A stretch of 64,000 bases of DNA from Coccinella septempunctata (Eukaryota > Arthropoda > Insecta > Coleoptera > Coccinellidae), in NCBI RefSeq assembly GCF_907165205.1, contig NC_058198.1, forward strand, positions 8,595,001-8,659,000, read 5' to 3'. This document shows positions 47,031 through 58,970 of the stretch, piece after piece. The translations under genes were made by a program, and so were the position numbers. The number at the start of each line of letters is the position of its first letter. Position 1 is the stretch's first letter. The notes below the pieces were generated by a model. That model worked only from the letters and a program-made list of their open reading frames with translations, made no database searches and was not told where the DNA came from.

Positions 47031-48797
47031 GGTCTTTCAGAAAATGTATCACATTTCCATCTACGGTTACTTTTATTGGGAGATGAACGACTCGAAAGCT
47101 GACCTTCGAAAATCCTGAAAAAGATTGGTTCAGTTAAAAATTCGTCAAGACCGAATGGTTGCACCTAGATGGGTGAAATTCTCAGATTTATTACTAGAAG
47201 AGTTGCTCTTTCAGAATATGTATCATATTTCTATATACGGTTACTTTTGTTTAGAGATAAACGACTCGAAAGCTGACCTCCAAAAAATCCTGAAAAAGAT
47301 GGGTTCAGTTAAAAATTCGTCAAGACCGAATTGTTGCACCTAGATGGGTGAAATTCTCAGATTTATCACTATAAGAGTTGCTCTTTCAGAATATGCATCA
47401 TATTTCCATCTACGGTTACTTTTGTTTAGAGATAAACGACTAGAAAGCTGACCTCCAAAAAATCCTGAAAAAGATGGGTTCAGTTAAAAATTCGTCAAGA
47501 CCGAATGGTTGCACCTAGATGGGTGAAATTCTCAGATTTATCACTATAAGAGTTGCTCCTTCAGAATATGTATCATATTTCCATCTACGGTTACTTTTGT
47601 TTAGAGATAAACGACTCGAAAGCTGACCTCCAAAAAATCCTGAAAACGATGGGTTCAGTTAAAAATTCGTCAAGACCGAATGGTTGCACCTAGATGGGTG
47701 AAATTCTCAGATTTATTACTATAAGAGTTGCTCTTTCAGAATATGTATCATATTTCCATCTACGGTTACTTTTGTTTAGAGATAAACGACTCGAAAGCTG
47801 ACCTCCAAAAAATCCTGAAAAAGATGGGTTCAGTTAAAAATTCGTCAAGACCGAATGGTTGCACCTAGATGGGTGAAATTCTCAGATTTATTACTAGAAG
47901 AGTTGCTCTTTCAGAATATGTATCACATTTCCATCTACGGTTACTTCTATTGAGAGATAAACCACTCGAAAACTGACCTTCAAAAAATCCTGAAAAAGAT
48001 GGGTTCAGTTAAAAATTCGTCAAGACCGAATGGTTGCACCTATATGGGTGAAATTCTCAGATTTATTACTAGAAAAGTTGCTCTTTCAGAATATGTATCA
48101 CATTTTCATCTACGGTTAGTTTTGTTTAGAGATAAAAGACTCGAGAGCTGACCTCCAAAAAATCCTGAAAAAAATGGATTCAGTTAAAAATTCGTCAAGA
48201 CCGAATGGTTGCACCTAGATGGGTGAAATTCTCAGATTTATTACTAGAAGAGTTGCTCTTTCAGAATATGTATCACATTTCCATCTACGGTTACTTCTAT
48301 TGAGAGATAAACCACTCGAAAACTGACCTTCAAAAAATCCTGAAAAAGATGGGTTCAGTTAAAAATTCGTCAAGACCGAATGGTTGCACCTATATGGTGA
48401 AATTCTCAGATTTATTACTAGAAAAGTTGCTCTTTCAGAATATGTATCACATTTTCATCTACGGTTAGTTTTGTTTAGAGATAAAAGACTCGAGAGCTGA
48501 CCTCCAAAAAATCCTGAAAAAAATGGATTCAGTTAAAAATTCGTCAAAACCGAATGGTTGCACCTAGATGGGTGAAATTCTCAGATTTATTGCTAGAAGA
48601 GTTGCTCTTTCAGAATATGCATCACATTTTTATCTACGGTTACTTTTGTTTAGAGATAAACGACTCGATAGCCGACCTTCGAAAAATACAGAAAAAGCTG
48701 GGTTCAGTTAAAAATTCGTCAAGACCGAACGGTTACGCCGAGTTGGATGAAATTTTCAGATTTATTACTAGAAAAGTTGCTCTTTCAGAATAAGTAT
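47031..48797 (+). repeat. 175-bp satellite, about ten tandem monomers
   Basis: The landmark ACCGAA(T/C)GGTT recurs at 47151, 47326, 47501, 47676, 47851, 48026, 48201, 48376, 48550 and 48725: spacing 175 throughout except one of 174, caused by a lost G near 48396. Each monomer has CTCAGATTTATTACTA, AGAGTTGCTCTTTCAGAATA, ATCTACGGTTA, CTCGAAAGCTGACC and AAAAATTCGTCAAGACC. 175 is not a multiple of three, so the short ORFs seen here are chance. Related monomers are dispersed at 6.2, 29.1 and 44.1 kb. Confidence 0.97.
47891..48589 (+). repeat. Higher-order dimer duplication inside the satellite
   Basis: The two monomers at 47891-48240 recur as a pair at 48241-48589 with almost no change. The first of each pair has CTTCTATTGAGAGATAAACC; the second has GTTAGTTTTGTTTAGAGATA and ACTCGAGAGCTGACC. 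Monomers outside this block lack these variants. A recent 350-bp unequal-exchange duplication fits. Confidence 0.93.
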
Positions 48798-48799
48798 AA

Positions 48800-49370
48800 T
48801 AGATTGATTTCTATGATTCTGTGGCCGGACAAATTAAATAATTGGGTGAACAAAAGTGGACTAACGTTGGGCAAACGATATTTACCATCGTTATAGCAAT
48901 TTGGCTGAGCTACTCAGAAAATGCACCGGAAAATCTGTTTTTCTGTATCTCTGAAACGGTGAGATACAAATGAAAAAAAAATAGGTGGACAATCATGGAC
49001 CTACGATGGACAAACGACCCTGAAATTTTGCTTCAAAAATTTTCATTTGGGGGTGCCAACTTCACACTTTCCAAAATTTTCACAAATAGATTATTCATGA
49101 TTTAATTGTATTGGTGTGGCCACTACTTTGTTGAAACCTTTATCCAACTGATCAACTAAATTTTCATGACTCTTTTTTTAATAACAGCTTCTTCAGGTGG
49201 AAGAAGGTAAAGTCATTCATCTCCTGTTTGTTTAAGTGGTATTTTGATGAGCTACTACCTCCTTAAAATCACCCTAGCTTCTCGCAAAATGCAAAGTTGA
49301 AAACCTAAAATACTGCTTAGTTCTGCATGTTAGAGACTGTTTCGACTACTGGAAGCATTCTTTGAGTAGA
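48800..49370. other. Flank of the satellite array
   Basis: The text GTGGACTAACGTTGGGCAAACGA (given here in part: GGACTAACGTTGGGCAAACG, near 48860) partly recurs as GACCTACGATGGACAAACGA near 48998, an imperfect local repeat. No ORF is supported. Confidence 0.4.
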
Positions 49371-50310
49371 ATCGACCAGGGAAAAGTTACCTAATTGGTG
49401 CCCCTAGGGGCATGTTAAAGTCTACTACTTTCCTTCGGTGTTCTAGTAACTGTAGAATGTAGTCCTCTAGTCCTGATAGGACACAATAGCGAAACGCTTA
49501 TTGGAAAATGAACATTTTCTTTGGGTAGCCAAACAGTGGGCGAACAGGGGTGACTATTCTGGTTGTGAATTTGTACAAGCGACATTTGTACTTTTCCCAT
49601 TTTTTCGAAATTTGTCTGACCAATTCAAACCCCATAACTATGCTGGGATTGCCTCTTCATAATTCTGAAATCTCTGGATCGGAAATACAGGACGAGACAG
49701 CATCCCCTAACTCCTTTGCAAACCTGAAATGCTCCTTACAGCTGGTACCGAAAAAAAACCCGACCAATCTTGAAGTTGAACGGAAAGACTCGAGTGTTAG
49801 TTTCCACAGGGCCGAATTCCTGTGGGGCGAATTAACAAGGGTGGGTTTTTTGGGCCTACGTGCATTCACCAATACGGAAGGAATATCAGTCGAGAAGCTG
49901 ATTACAGACCGTTGTACAGTACGATTGTAGCATCATCGCATATGAAAAGGGTGAGTTAGGGGTAGGTTGATGCGTCTCAGATTCCATTATTCTACCCCAT
50001 TGACAAAGGTTCTCCCCAAATATTCTATACAAGCCGGTTTTTTAGTGAGGATCTGCGAGAGGGGTGAAGTCCAGGTGCGACAATAAGCATTAAACTGCGA
50101 ATCTTGCGAACAAAGATTGCAATTTGAACGTGGCGGCTGTTCAGTTTTAGAAAGTCTCTCCGGTGGACACCTCTTCATGGCGCGATTCACGGATTACCTA
50201 CTTTTCACAAAAAACCACCCCTCTGAAAGGCGCGTTCGCGGGGAAGCCTATAATTTAACCGCCGACTGTATTGGGTTAAATTATCCTTTTGTATTTTCGA
50301 CTGGCATTGG
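49370..50310. other. GC-richer island with 126-codon ORF
   Basis: A block of higher GC in an AT-rich setting (for example GAAAGGCGCGTTCGCGGGG near 50225). The plus-strand ORF 49550-49930 contains LQLVPKKNPTNLEVERKDSS and FHRAEFLWGELTRVGFLGLR; no known domain. A second ORF (50117-50320) has CSVLESLSGGHLFMARF. These may be pieces of one decayed mobile element; no terminal repeats were found. Confidence 0.35.
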
Positions 50311-50940
50311 CGTGAAATAGAAATATGTAATAATTTATTTAAATGCAAACGTTCGAGGTAACTACTAGAAATCGGGTAATTTGAGGACATGGGACATGTT
50401 GAATACGGAATTGGATGTAATACCTAGAATGAACGAAGATAACAGATGTTTGTCGAGGGAAAAGTTGTAGTTCCACAATGACAAACAGAACAATTACCTA
50501 CTCTCAAATATAATACTAAAAGAAGCATTGGTGACATACATTATTCGTTATTTGAATAGGCAAGGTTCGAGCAAACTTAAATAGATAAATATACTAACAA
50601 AATGAACACATCCATACATAGAAAAATGGAAGAAATGCCAAACCGAAAACAAATAAACAACTAATAGCAATTCGTTCTATACCTAATTTTGATATAGTCA
50701 ATTTGGATCACATTAACACATGTGTCTGAGCCAAAGAAAGGATTAGAGGGTAAAGATATGTATGTATAAGCCTCATTATCATTTCAATAATAATAATAAA
50801 ATAAACTGGATTTGCAAAAACAAATATTTGAATGTGATTAAAACTTCGACTATCAGTATATAATATCTATTTTAACTCAAAGCACATGTTTGCTTTTGTG
50901 TTATAAAATTTGTATATGTTCAATCATCTCTGAATCAAAC

Positions 50941-51003
50941 CATCACTCTGACATACAGAGTCATCACTCTGACATACAGAGTCATCACTCTGACATACAG
51001 AGT
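50941..51003. repeat. Three exact 21-bp repeats
   Basis: CATCACTCTGACATACAGAGT is repeated three times head to tail without change. Each unit contains the inverted pair ACTCTG/CAGAGT around ACATA, so the array can fold into three small stems. The perfect identity suggests recent slippage. Confidence 0.95.
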
Positions 51004-51879
51004 GATTAGTGATTTGCGAATTTCGACAAAAAATTCCATTGAATTTGGTACTTGAATCAAAGTAGGATGCCTTCAGAAGACACCCTTTGAACGAAACCAA
51101 TATCAGGACCAAAATCTTTTTTTTCTCATATAAAATTCTTGTAAGGATAACTCACCCTGTCAGATTCAAAATCGACGAAAAAATTCAACAGGAACAGTTT
51201 CTGGAACCATTTAAGTTATTCCGAGATAAATTATTAATTTCAATTAACAAGAGGAAAATTTTTGTACTAGTAGTAGTAGTAAGATGAAAGTCAGTGAATC
51301 TAGTGGTACACATGCCCTCAAAGATGTATTGATGCTGGAGGGCTTTAAATTTTTTGTAATTTTAGAAGAATTTCTTTACAAATTCTTTTTCGTTATGTTG
51401 ATTACAAAAAATTATTGTTATATTTAATGTTTTGAAATTTATAGTAAGCAAATTTGACGAATTTGCCAAAAAATCAGATGATGTATGATTATTTTGACAA
51501 GGTTAACTCAAAAATGACTCATTCGGTTCCTGATACGAATTTAATCTAAATTTTTTTAGGTTTTTAGTCTAGTTTAGTAGCATTTCACTGACATTTCGTT
51601 CAGACCAATTCTTCTGGCAATCCAAAACTTTCATAATCTTCATATAACGAATAACCATTTGGTAATTATGATTAGTTTCAAATTTTTTTCTCTTTCTTTT
51701 CGGTTTTATGATTGGTTCATTTTGTATATAAGATGTGTTATTGGTGAAATTCCTTTGCTAAACTCTCATAGTTGTTGAAAGGTTTCGCCAAATATACTAC
51801 CAGGGAAAAGTAGCATAAATTTCTTCCTTTGGCCTGATGGAACCTTTTGTGGTATTTGAAGATGTACCTAGAAGAAGGA

Positions 51880-52400
51880 TTTTCAAGAAGACAAAAAACT
51901 GGAAGTGTCTTATATTCTGGAGGAATCTTTCGAAACTGGAATATTCCAAAAAATTCCTTGGAACTTAAACACTGCGAGATCTAAGAAGTATCTGGAACTC
52001 AACAAAAATATGCTACACCTCAATACTCAATAGATTACTTAAAGGGTTTTGTCACCTCAGGAGGCACCGTATGAGATCTAGCAGAAATTAATGAGTACAG
52101 ATTCTGTGGGGAGGAGGATGAAAATCCAGATCCCTGGTGGCAGAAAGCCACGCCATTGCTAGCCAACACAGAAAATGCTTTGGTTGAGAAACTTGCATCA
52201 TCAAGGATGAACTGAGTTGAGAGCTATGAATAAAGCAGTTGAGAGCAATACATCTAGGAAACCTAAACTCATTATCCCCATCGAGTTATGGCACATCTGC
52301 CACCTTGTCTTCTGATTTGAGTCATGAAGATATTGAAAGGAGGCACAATTCAGTTCAGAGTCCTTATACAAGGATAATGTGAGGATGGATACTTTTTAAC
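51880..52400 (+). mobile_element. Non-LTR retroelement 3' fragment
   Basis: Diverged plus-strand copy of the family at 22 kb. GATCTAAGAAGTATCTGGAA parallels AGATCCAAGAAGTATTTGGA at 22.13 kb. YRFCGEEDENPDPWWQK (near 52097-52147) parallels CRFCGEEEETP, and AAAGCCACGCCATTGCTAG parallels the following block. Many stops. It ends about 370 bp before the CRMP start codon. Confidence 0.7.
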
Positions 52401-52603
52401 AGTGACATCTACAGTGTATTCTTGAATAATTGTTTTAGGAAATGGTGGATGTACTAGCAACTATTCTGAGATGCGCATCCACCATTATGTAGGAACATAT
52501 AATGCAGCCACTACCCTAGCGGTTCCATCTATCGCTTCAAAGGATAGATGTGTTGAAGTTCCTCCTTCGATTCTAACGCCAACTAGCGACCGAAAAAAGA
52601 GCA

Positions 52604-52768
52604 TATAAATAAAATAGAAACACCCATCGGCGCATTGTGTCCTTGAGTTGAAATAATAACCACACTATTTCTATTTAGTTTACATTTATCCGAAATTGTC
52701 AAACGGGGATCTGGTAGTTTCGGAAGTAGTGAATTAAAGATTATACTGACATAGTACAAATTATAATA
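52604..52768 (+). promoter_or_regulatory. Candidate promoter and 5' leader of CRMP
   Basis: A TATA-like TATAAAT (52604-52610) lies about 160 bases upstream of the start codon, with GC-richer sequence just before it. A start site about 30 bases downstream would give a leader of about 135 bases. Inferred from position only. Confidence 0.3.
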
Positions 52769-55700
52769 ATGAGTACTCCGGTTAAAAAAGTGCCCATTCA
52801 TTTACAGGTAATTTTAACACGAATATTATATAATTTATACTGCATCTCTGAGCTAAACGGCATCATTTCCTATTTCCGGCTCAAAAATAGTCATATATCC
52901 CATACAGGATATCCGATTTGTCGATAAATGGCTAATACTGAATTAAATCAATTGTTGGGGTGAACGCCTCCATTCAATTTATTGATTTTTTTAGAATTAT
53001 TCTCATCCTAAATGCATGCGATCTGAATTTCATCCAGAATTTTCACCAGAATGAAAATTCGGGCGATTTAAAATTTTGGGGCGATCAATTACTACATGAA
53101 GATCATACTAAAGTGCATCAGATTAGCACGTAAAATTTTATAAGTTGCCGGGGATTTTGCGTGAAGCATCGCAAATTTCGTTTCTAATCATTTTCAAGGA
53201 TGATAATTCGATAAACTCAGAATTTTTCATTTGCATTCATTTGGTATCTCCACATCTAACCGGTTCAGAGAATAAATTAACTGGTTCTCCGAGGTATATT
53301 TCTTTAACGGTTACTAAGGCCCTTGAAGCGAATCAAACTTTTCAATTGTAACAACCTATTTGATTAAAAAAGGCCCCATTTCATTTAAATACAACGAATA
53401 TGGTGAGTTGAATCAACACTTTTTATCGCTGGTGTATGTGCTAAATGATTAGATACATAAAATGTAATTGATTTTCCCGACTGTGCGGGTGACCTCATAA
53501 CGGAATAGGTTTATAAACCTGCATGCATACTATTTCCCAAGACTTCCTGTATTAGTTCCTGGTTCGGCTTATAAATAAACTTCGGAAATACATAAAAAAT
53601 TTGCGATACCCTGTACGATTTTTCTAGGGAATAGGAGAAAATAAACTTGATATGAGCTAAGTCCTCCTGCCAATTCGCTGTAATTAGCGAAATTGGTTCA
53701 ATTATTACCACAACTAATCTTCTAGAATAATAAGATACCTACTTAATGAGATTACTGTTTTCTGCTATAATAATGACTGAGAACTGATGATACAGCAATG
53801 CATTCAAGCAGGTGCAATATATTGTGTACAATTTCCAAATGTATTGGTTCCATTACTTCAGACTTTTGCTATTTCTTTCACAACAGAAAATAATGAAAAC
53901 TGATCACTTAAAATGGAAATCCTTGCAAATTTCTATCAAACCTTTGATTGAATAGTGAATTTCAATTGGAACTGTTCAGGGATTATTCAAGTTTGAGTGC
54001 AATTATCATAATTATATTGTATTGCTTTAACTATCCATAGTAAACCTGAAACCTGATAATATAACCAGTTTCCAGTTGTATTGTATGTATTTGCATTTTG
54101 CAATAGAACTACTAAAATTAACGCTGAGTTTTTCTGAAAAGAAGTTGCAGATTTTTTCTTTTTTTATATGATTCATGCACTTGTGAACAATTGTGATTAA
54201 ATTCGAAATCACTGTTATGGCGTATTTCAGAAACGTTAGATCCTTTGGAAGCAGAATTATGCATTTTTACTGAAGAACTTTCAATTAAAACTAAACTAAA
54301 CTAAAAGTTCATCATAATTATCTTGAAGAGAAACAAAGTGCCCGCATATTAAGGACAGGAATTTTGTTCTAATTTGTCCACATGTATTGAACACCCTATA
54401 TAGTGTGTCAGAACTAGAATATGCCACTTTAAACAACTCATCCAACAATTCCATTTCCCCAACTTCACTCTATAGCGTTCAAAGCTTCCCTTTAAGTTTT
54501 TGTATAGGGATTGTGGGTCGAGTTACACATCATTTCCATTTTCATTGATATGTTGGTGCATATGTTTTTGTATGAGCAGGATGGGCTTTGAAACAGAACA
54601 AAAGAAGCTCTATAAAAAATTAATATTGAAAGCTGGATCGCTTTATTTTTGAACATCCCATGATGAGTTTTGGTTTAATGACACTCCAAAAATTGGTTTC
54701 AGAGTGCTCAAAATCGTTTATTAATTCGTCATGGCAAAGTTGTGAACGAAGATGGGACAACAGATGATGACATCTATATAGAAGACGGTGTTATCAAACA
54801 TATTGGGAAGAATTTGATAATTCCAGGAGGTACTAGGGTAATCGATGCCAGAGGAAGATACGTTATGCCAGGGGGTATAGACCCCCATACCCATTTCGAA
54901 TTTCAGTTCATGGGCACATGCACAGCTGATAACTATTATCAAGGAACTAAAGCTGCTGTTGCTGGGGGAACAACATGTGTCAGTAAGTTCAAAAAGAAAA
55001 TTACGAAGAAAAAATACTTTCTCAGGGTAGAAACAATATCTATGAGGGAAATTTCAATTTAGTTTTTTCTCTCCTCTAAAAATATTTCCACAAAGTTTGA
55101 AAACTATATATTTCCCCATTATTTCATTTATGAACTACCCTCTTTTATGTTGAACATCTTCAAATGTGTGTTTACAAAAATTTAAATTTTTTGTTGGTGA
55201 TAATATAAAATCAAAAACTTCAATTTCAGTAAATTTCGCAATTCCTGACAAGGGTCAGTCTGTCCTAGACGCTTACTACGATGCTAGGCAAAGGGCAGAC
55301 CCCAAAGTATGTTGTGACTATTCCCTTCACATGGGCGTAACAAGCTGGTCCAACAGCATTGATAAAGACATGGAAATCCTCACTAAGGAACACGGTATCA
55401 ACTCTTTCAAAATGTTTATGACCTACTCACTGATGCTTAACGATGAGGAGATTTATTCGGTTTTCGAGAAATGTAAAAAATTGGGCGCTCTCCCTATGGT
55501 ACACTGCGAAAACGGTCTGATAATAAAGAAAAACGCAGAGAAGTTACTTGCTCAGGGTATAACTGGGCCGGAGGGTCATGAACTTTCACGGCCAGAAGAA
55601 GTGGAAGCAGAAGCTGTCAATAGAGCTTGTGTTATTGCGAATCAGGTATATGTAACAAATACATGTTTTTATTACGAATAGATTGAAGGCAATCAAATTG

Positions 55701-58700
55701 TTCTCCTCAGTGGATACTTGTGCTGCTTCAAAAGCATGTGCAAAATTACTTTTGGGTACACACCAGGAATTTAACTGGAGTAAAGAATTTTTTTTTTTCA
55801 TTTTCACAATGTCAATTGTTTTTTATAAGTGTAAAAAATTTTCATCTTTGTTCCTCCTTGCGTGTGTACTCGATTGATGTTATGAACAAATTTTGCTTGA
55901 CACAAATCTATACATAATTTGTTTCCTCAAAATACACTTTACCATTGTTTAAGTTGTTGCAAGTTAAAGCATTCGATTGCATATTGTAGGTAGATACCCC
56001 ACTATATATTGTGCATGTTATGAGTAAGTCAGCAGGTTTGGCTTTAGATGCAGCACGCAAAAAAAATAATAAGAAAGTCTTTGGTGAAACTTTAGCTGCC
56101 GGTGTTGGCTGCGATGGTTCACACTGTAACCATGAATGTTTCGATCATGCTGCCGGTTACATTTTAAGCCCACCTCTGAGACCTGACCCTGCAACACCAA
56201 AGACTCTTATGACTTTCTTAGCACAGTAAGTTTTGTTTTATTTTTTCCACTTCATCATTATTCACAGACCATAAAGAATTGCAACTCTCGCGTTATTACT
56301 ATTATATTTTCAAATAGAACATTCAAAGAAGTTTCAAAGGTCACACAAAAATGCCTCTAATAACTTCTGAAACCTTCATTGAGTAACACATCTATCAATA
56401 TGCACTAAGAGAAGTTTTTAACTCAGAAATTATCTTTTTATTAACACTCAATGTAAATAACAGCATTATAAACCTTGTTCTGGAAGTTCCTCAAAAAGTA
56501 GTTTTTTTTGTTAGAATAATGTTAATACCTGCGTGTAATTTGCTTATGCATGTAAATATCAGTGGAGGCTAATATTATTTGTTTCAAAACATTGCTTTAT
56601 TCAATATAAATCACTAAAAGTTGATCATTAAATATGAGTATAATTAGACACTTCATCAGTTTAGGGATGAACGATATTTTGCCCATCTAAATAACATATT
56701 CGAATGACGAAATCGTATTTAATACAACCATTGAGCTTTCGTCAAATCTTTTTTCTGAAATTCGCCAAGAAATATCACTCAAGTAACTTTTGGTTCTTGT
56801 AGAAACAGTCAGATTGTGTGGGAGTTCACCACTCATACGATTAAACTCAATTATAACTTTCTGCCCCAAATGGCTTAACACACATCTCTTCTCTCATCAC
56901 TGTTGAATCGTTGAACCCTTTACTGCTGCCGCTTGGTTGGAGCCTTAGAGCATGAATGCTGAGTTGAATATTTATATATTTTCAGTTAAGTTATCACAAC
57001 AAACAAATACGATTACACACTTTACTGATTCCGATTAATAATGATTAAATTCTGATATATTTCGGGACAATTCCATTTAAACAAGACCTGTATGGTTGTT
57101 TTTCTTAATCATTTTTGGCACGGAGTAATTTGAATTCAGGTAAAAGCACCGATTTATATCGATCATGTACAATCGGAACAATCAGGAAAAATTATCGCAG
57201 AGAGAAGATCAATGGGACAAGTAGTATTTGGAGCAGTGACACCATCTTTAATTGGTGTAGGGGGGGATCCAAATAATATCAATTTGGTATCAGCACCTCC
57301 GATATATTCTAATCCTGAAAATGCTAGCAGGCTTTTGGGATATCTTGCCTCGTAAGTGTGACTCTAACTAATATATGTAGCTCAAAACACGTGCATGCCA
57401 AAAGACTAACTTTACCTGAATACATATCAGTTGATATCGATGCTGTAGTGGCCTATTTCAACATTATCATTGAATAACTCTGTCCTTTGATAGCTTCATC
57501 TTACATCCTTGAAAGTTTCTGAATGTTATTTGCTTTGATCTTGATAAAAATGATCAAATATATGTAATTTGTATTCATGAACCGTTCCACAATTTCAACA
57601 CCAATTATACACATAATTCCTCAAGAATGAAAAATGCCTTTTTAGGGATATTCTGCAAACTACGGGAAGTGATCATTGTACATTCACTAAATCTCAGAAA
57701 GAGATTGGAAGAAATGATTTCAGAAAAATTCCCAATGGGGTAAATGGTGTTGAGGAGAGAATGTCCGTTATATGGGAGAAAGGAGTTCATTCGGGAATTA
57801 TAGACCCTAATAGATTTGTAGCCATTACTAGTACAAATGCTGCCAAAATATTCAATTTATACCCAAGAAAAGGATGTATTGCTGTTGGATCTGACGCTGA
57901 CATTGTTATATGGAATCCAAATGCAACAAAAGTGATATCTGCCAAAACACACAATATAGCTATTGAGCTCAACGTTTTTGAAGTATGATGAATAATTGTG
58001 TCTCTTGAATCATATATATGAATGATTCATTCTTTTTTAAGGGCATGGAATGTCACGGTGTTCCAGAGTATGTCATTGTTAATGGAAGAATTATTGTTGA
58101 TGATGGTCAACTGAAAGCTGTAGAGGGCCATGGAAGATTTATCGAGACACCTGTATATGCTCCATATGTCTATGACATTGAAAATGCAGACAGTATTAAA
58201 CCTCCCAAAGTTGAACATTTTGTAGACAATGAATTAACGGAACCAAAGAAGGTGCTTAAATAGAAAAAAAAATTTGTAACAAATATTAATATTTTTTTCA
58301 TTTCAGCATCCCCTAAAAAAAGATATGTGTCCCACACCCACACTGCCAGAATCAGCAATATCAACACCATCTTGTAAAGGTCCAAGACCAGAAGGTCAAA
58401 GAAATATTCAAGATTCAACATTTTCTATCACTGGTAAATAAAATATTAAGTAATAGTTGAAAAATGCTTTCCTCTTGCTTCGCCTCTATATATTCCAAGC
58501 TGAATTAATGAAATCATCCCTGCTAATATAGAAAAGCACTAATATTTTATTCCGTATTTTCCACCTTTGGATTTAAGATAATATTCATTGATGAGTAAAA
58601 TTTTCTGAGAGTTTATTCATTCTCTTTGATTAAATAACACACTAAGATTGGATTCAACATTCTGTGAAGTGAAATACATAAATGAGACTGTTTTTTTTGT

Positions 58701-58970
58701 GATGAAATTCGAAATCATTTATATCGAAAAACAATATTTATCCCCAAGGACAAATTGAATTGATTCTCTCTATATTTTCTTCTGAAAAAAAATTTTGAAC
58801 TTCACACTTTGTTTGGATTGAATGATTTCAATGTTATGCATGCTAAAAGAATTATTTCTGATTATAAACAATTGTTATTTTTCCCAATTACAGAGGAATT
58901 GGATTTGGAAAGAAAATCATGCATTCGTGTTAAAAACCCACCTGGTGGAAAGTCATCTGGCTTTTGGTGA
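52769..58970 (+). CDS. CRMP: Dihydropyrimidinase / collapsin response mediator protein
   Basis: Amidohydrolase-fold protein; the dihydropyrimidinase form opens the dihydropyrimidine ring in pyrimidine breakdown, the CRMP form acts in neurons. Exons: 52769-52807, 54703-54982, 55230-55645, then 55990-56225 or 57140-57351, then 57646-57982, 58042-58251, 58307-58433 and 58894-58970. All introns are GT-AG and the frame stays open: 573 aa with the first alternative exon, 565 with the second. The short first exon encodes MSTPVKKVPIHLQ. Metal-ligand positions of the family are all present: His75 and His77 (DPHTHFE), Lys167 (SFKMFM), His198 (VHCENG), His254 (in either alternative exon) and Asp333 (GSDHCTF). 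The tail ends RVKNPPGGKSSGFW as in insect CRMP. If the intron at 58252 is retained, translation ends at 58261-58263 with KKVLK. Confidence 0.95.
52808..54702 (+). other. First intron of CRMP
   Basis: Donor GTAATTTTAAC, acceptor TTGGTTTCAG. 1.9 kb without supported genes or repeats; short ORFs (52.6-54.2 kb) appear to be chance. Confidence 0.75.
55990..56225 (+). CDS. CRMP: CRMP alternative exon A (enzyme-like)
   Basis: 236 bases, enters in phase 0 and leaves two bases of a split codon. It encodes VDTPLYIVHVMSKSAG, FGETLAAGVGCDGSH and HAAGYILSPPLRPDPATP, closely following catalytic dihydropyrimidinases, in which YIVHVMSKSA carries a metal-binding His and PPLRPDPSTP is nearly invariant. Joining to 57646 gives Gln (CA+G). 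I infer that this exon makes the dihydropyrimidinase form. Confidence 0.9.
56226..57139 (+). other. Intron between the two alternative exons
   Basis: 914 bases between exon A donor (GTAAGTTTTG) and exon B acceptor (TGAATTCAG). No exon-like ORF is seen in it; a 64-codon minus-strand ORF is chance. Elements controlling exon choice would be expected in or around it. Confidence 0.6.
57140..57351 (+). CDS. CRMP: CRMP alternative exon B (diverged)
   Basis: 212 bases, with the same entry and exit phases as exon A. It encodes VKAPIYIDHVQSEQSGKII, VFGAVTPSLIGVGGDP and LVSAPPIYSNPENASRLLGY. The His equivalent to the metal ligand is kept (IDHV), but SKSA, the DGSH region and PPLRPDP are replaced and eight codons are missing. 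Joining to 57646 gives Ser (TC+G). Including both exons, or neither, shifts the frame, so they must be used one at a time. The Drosophila CRMP gene is known to make enzyme and CRMP forms by alternative splicing, and this exon is the likely CRMP-form exon here. Confidence 0.88.

Noticed and set aside
47125..48793. ORFs of 72-79 codons within the tandem array (GYFCLEINDS-type peptides)
   Set aside because: They repeat only because the DNA repeats. The 175-bp period shifts frame every unit and no unit has coding signals.
49440..49500. A third hammerhead-like motif (CCTGATAGGACACAATAGCGAAACGC)-type segment, core only
   Set aside because: The core reads CTGATAGGA, not CTGANGA, and no stem II can be drawn.
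50941..51112. Short ORF with repeated SDDSVCQ, considered as a repeat peptide
   Set aside because: The peptide repeat follows directly from the 21-bp DNA repeat; the rest of the frame has no coding signal.
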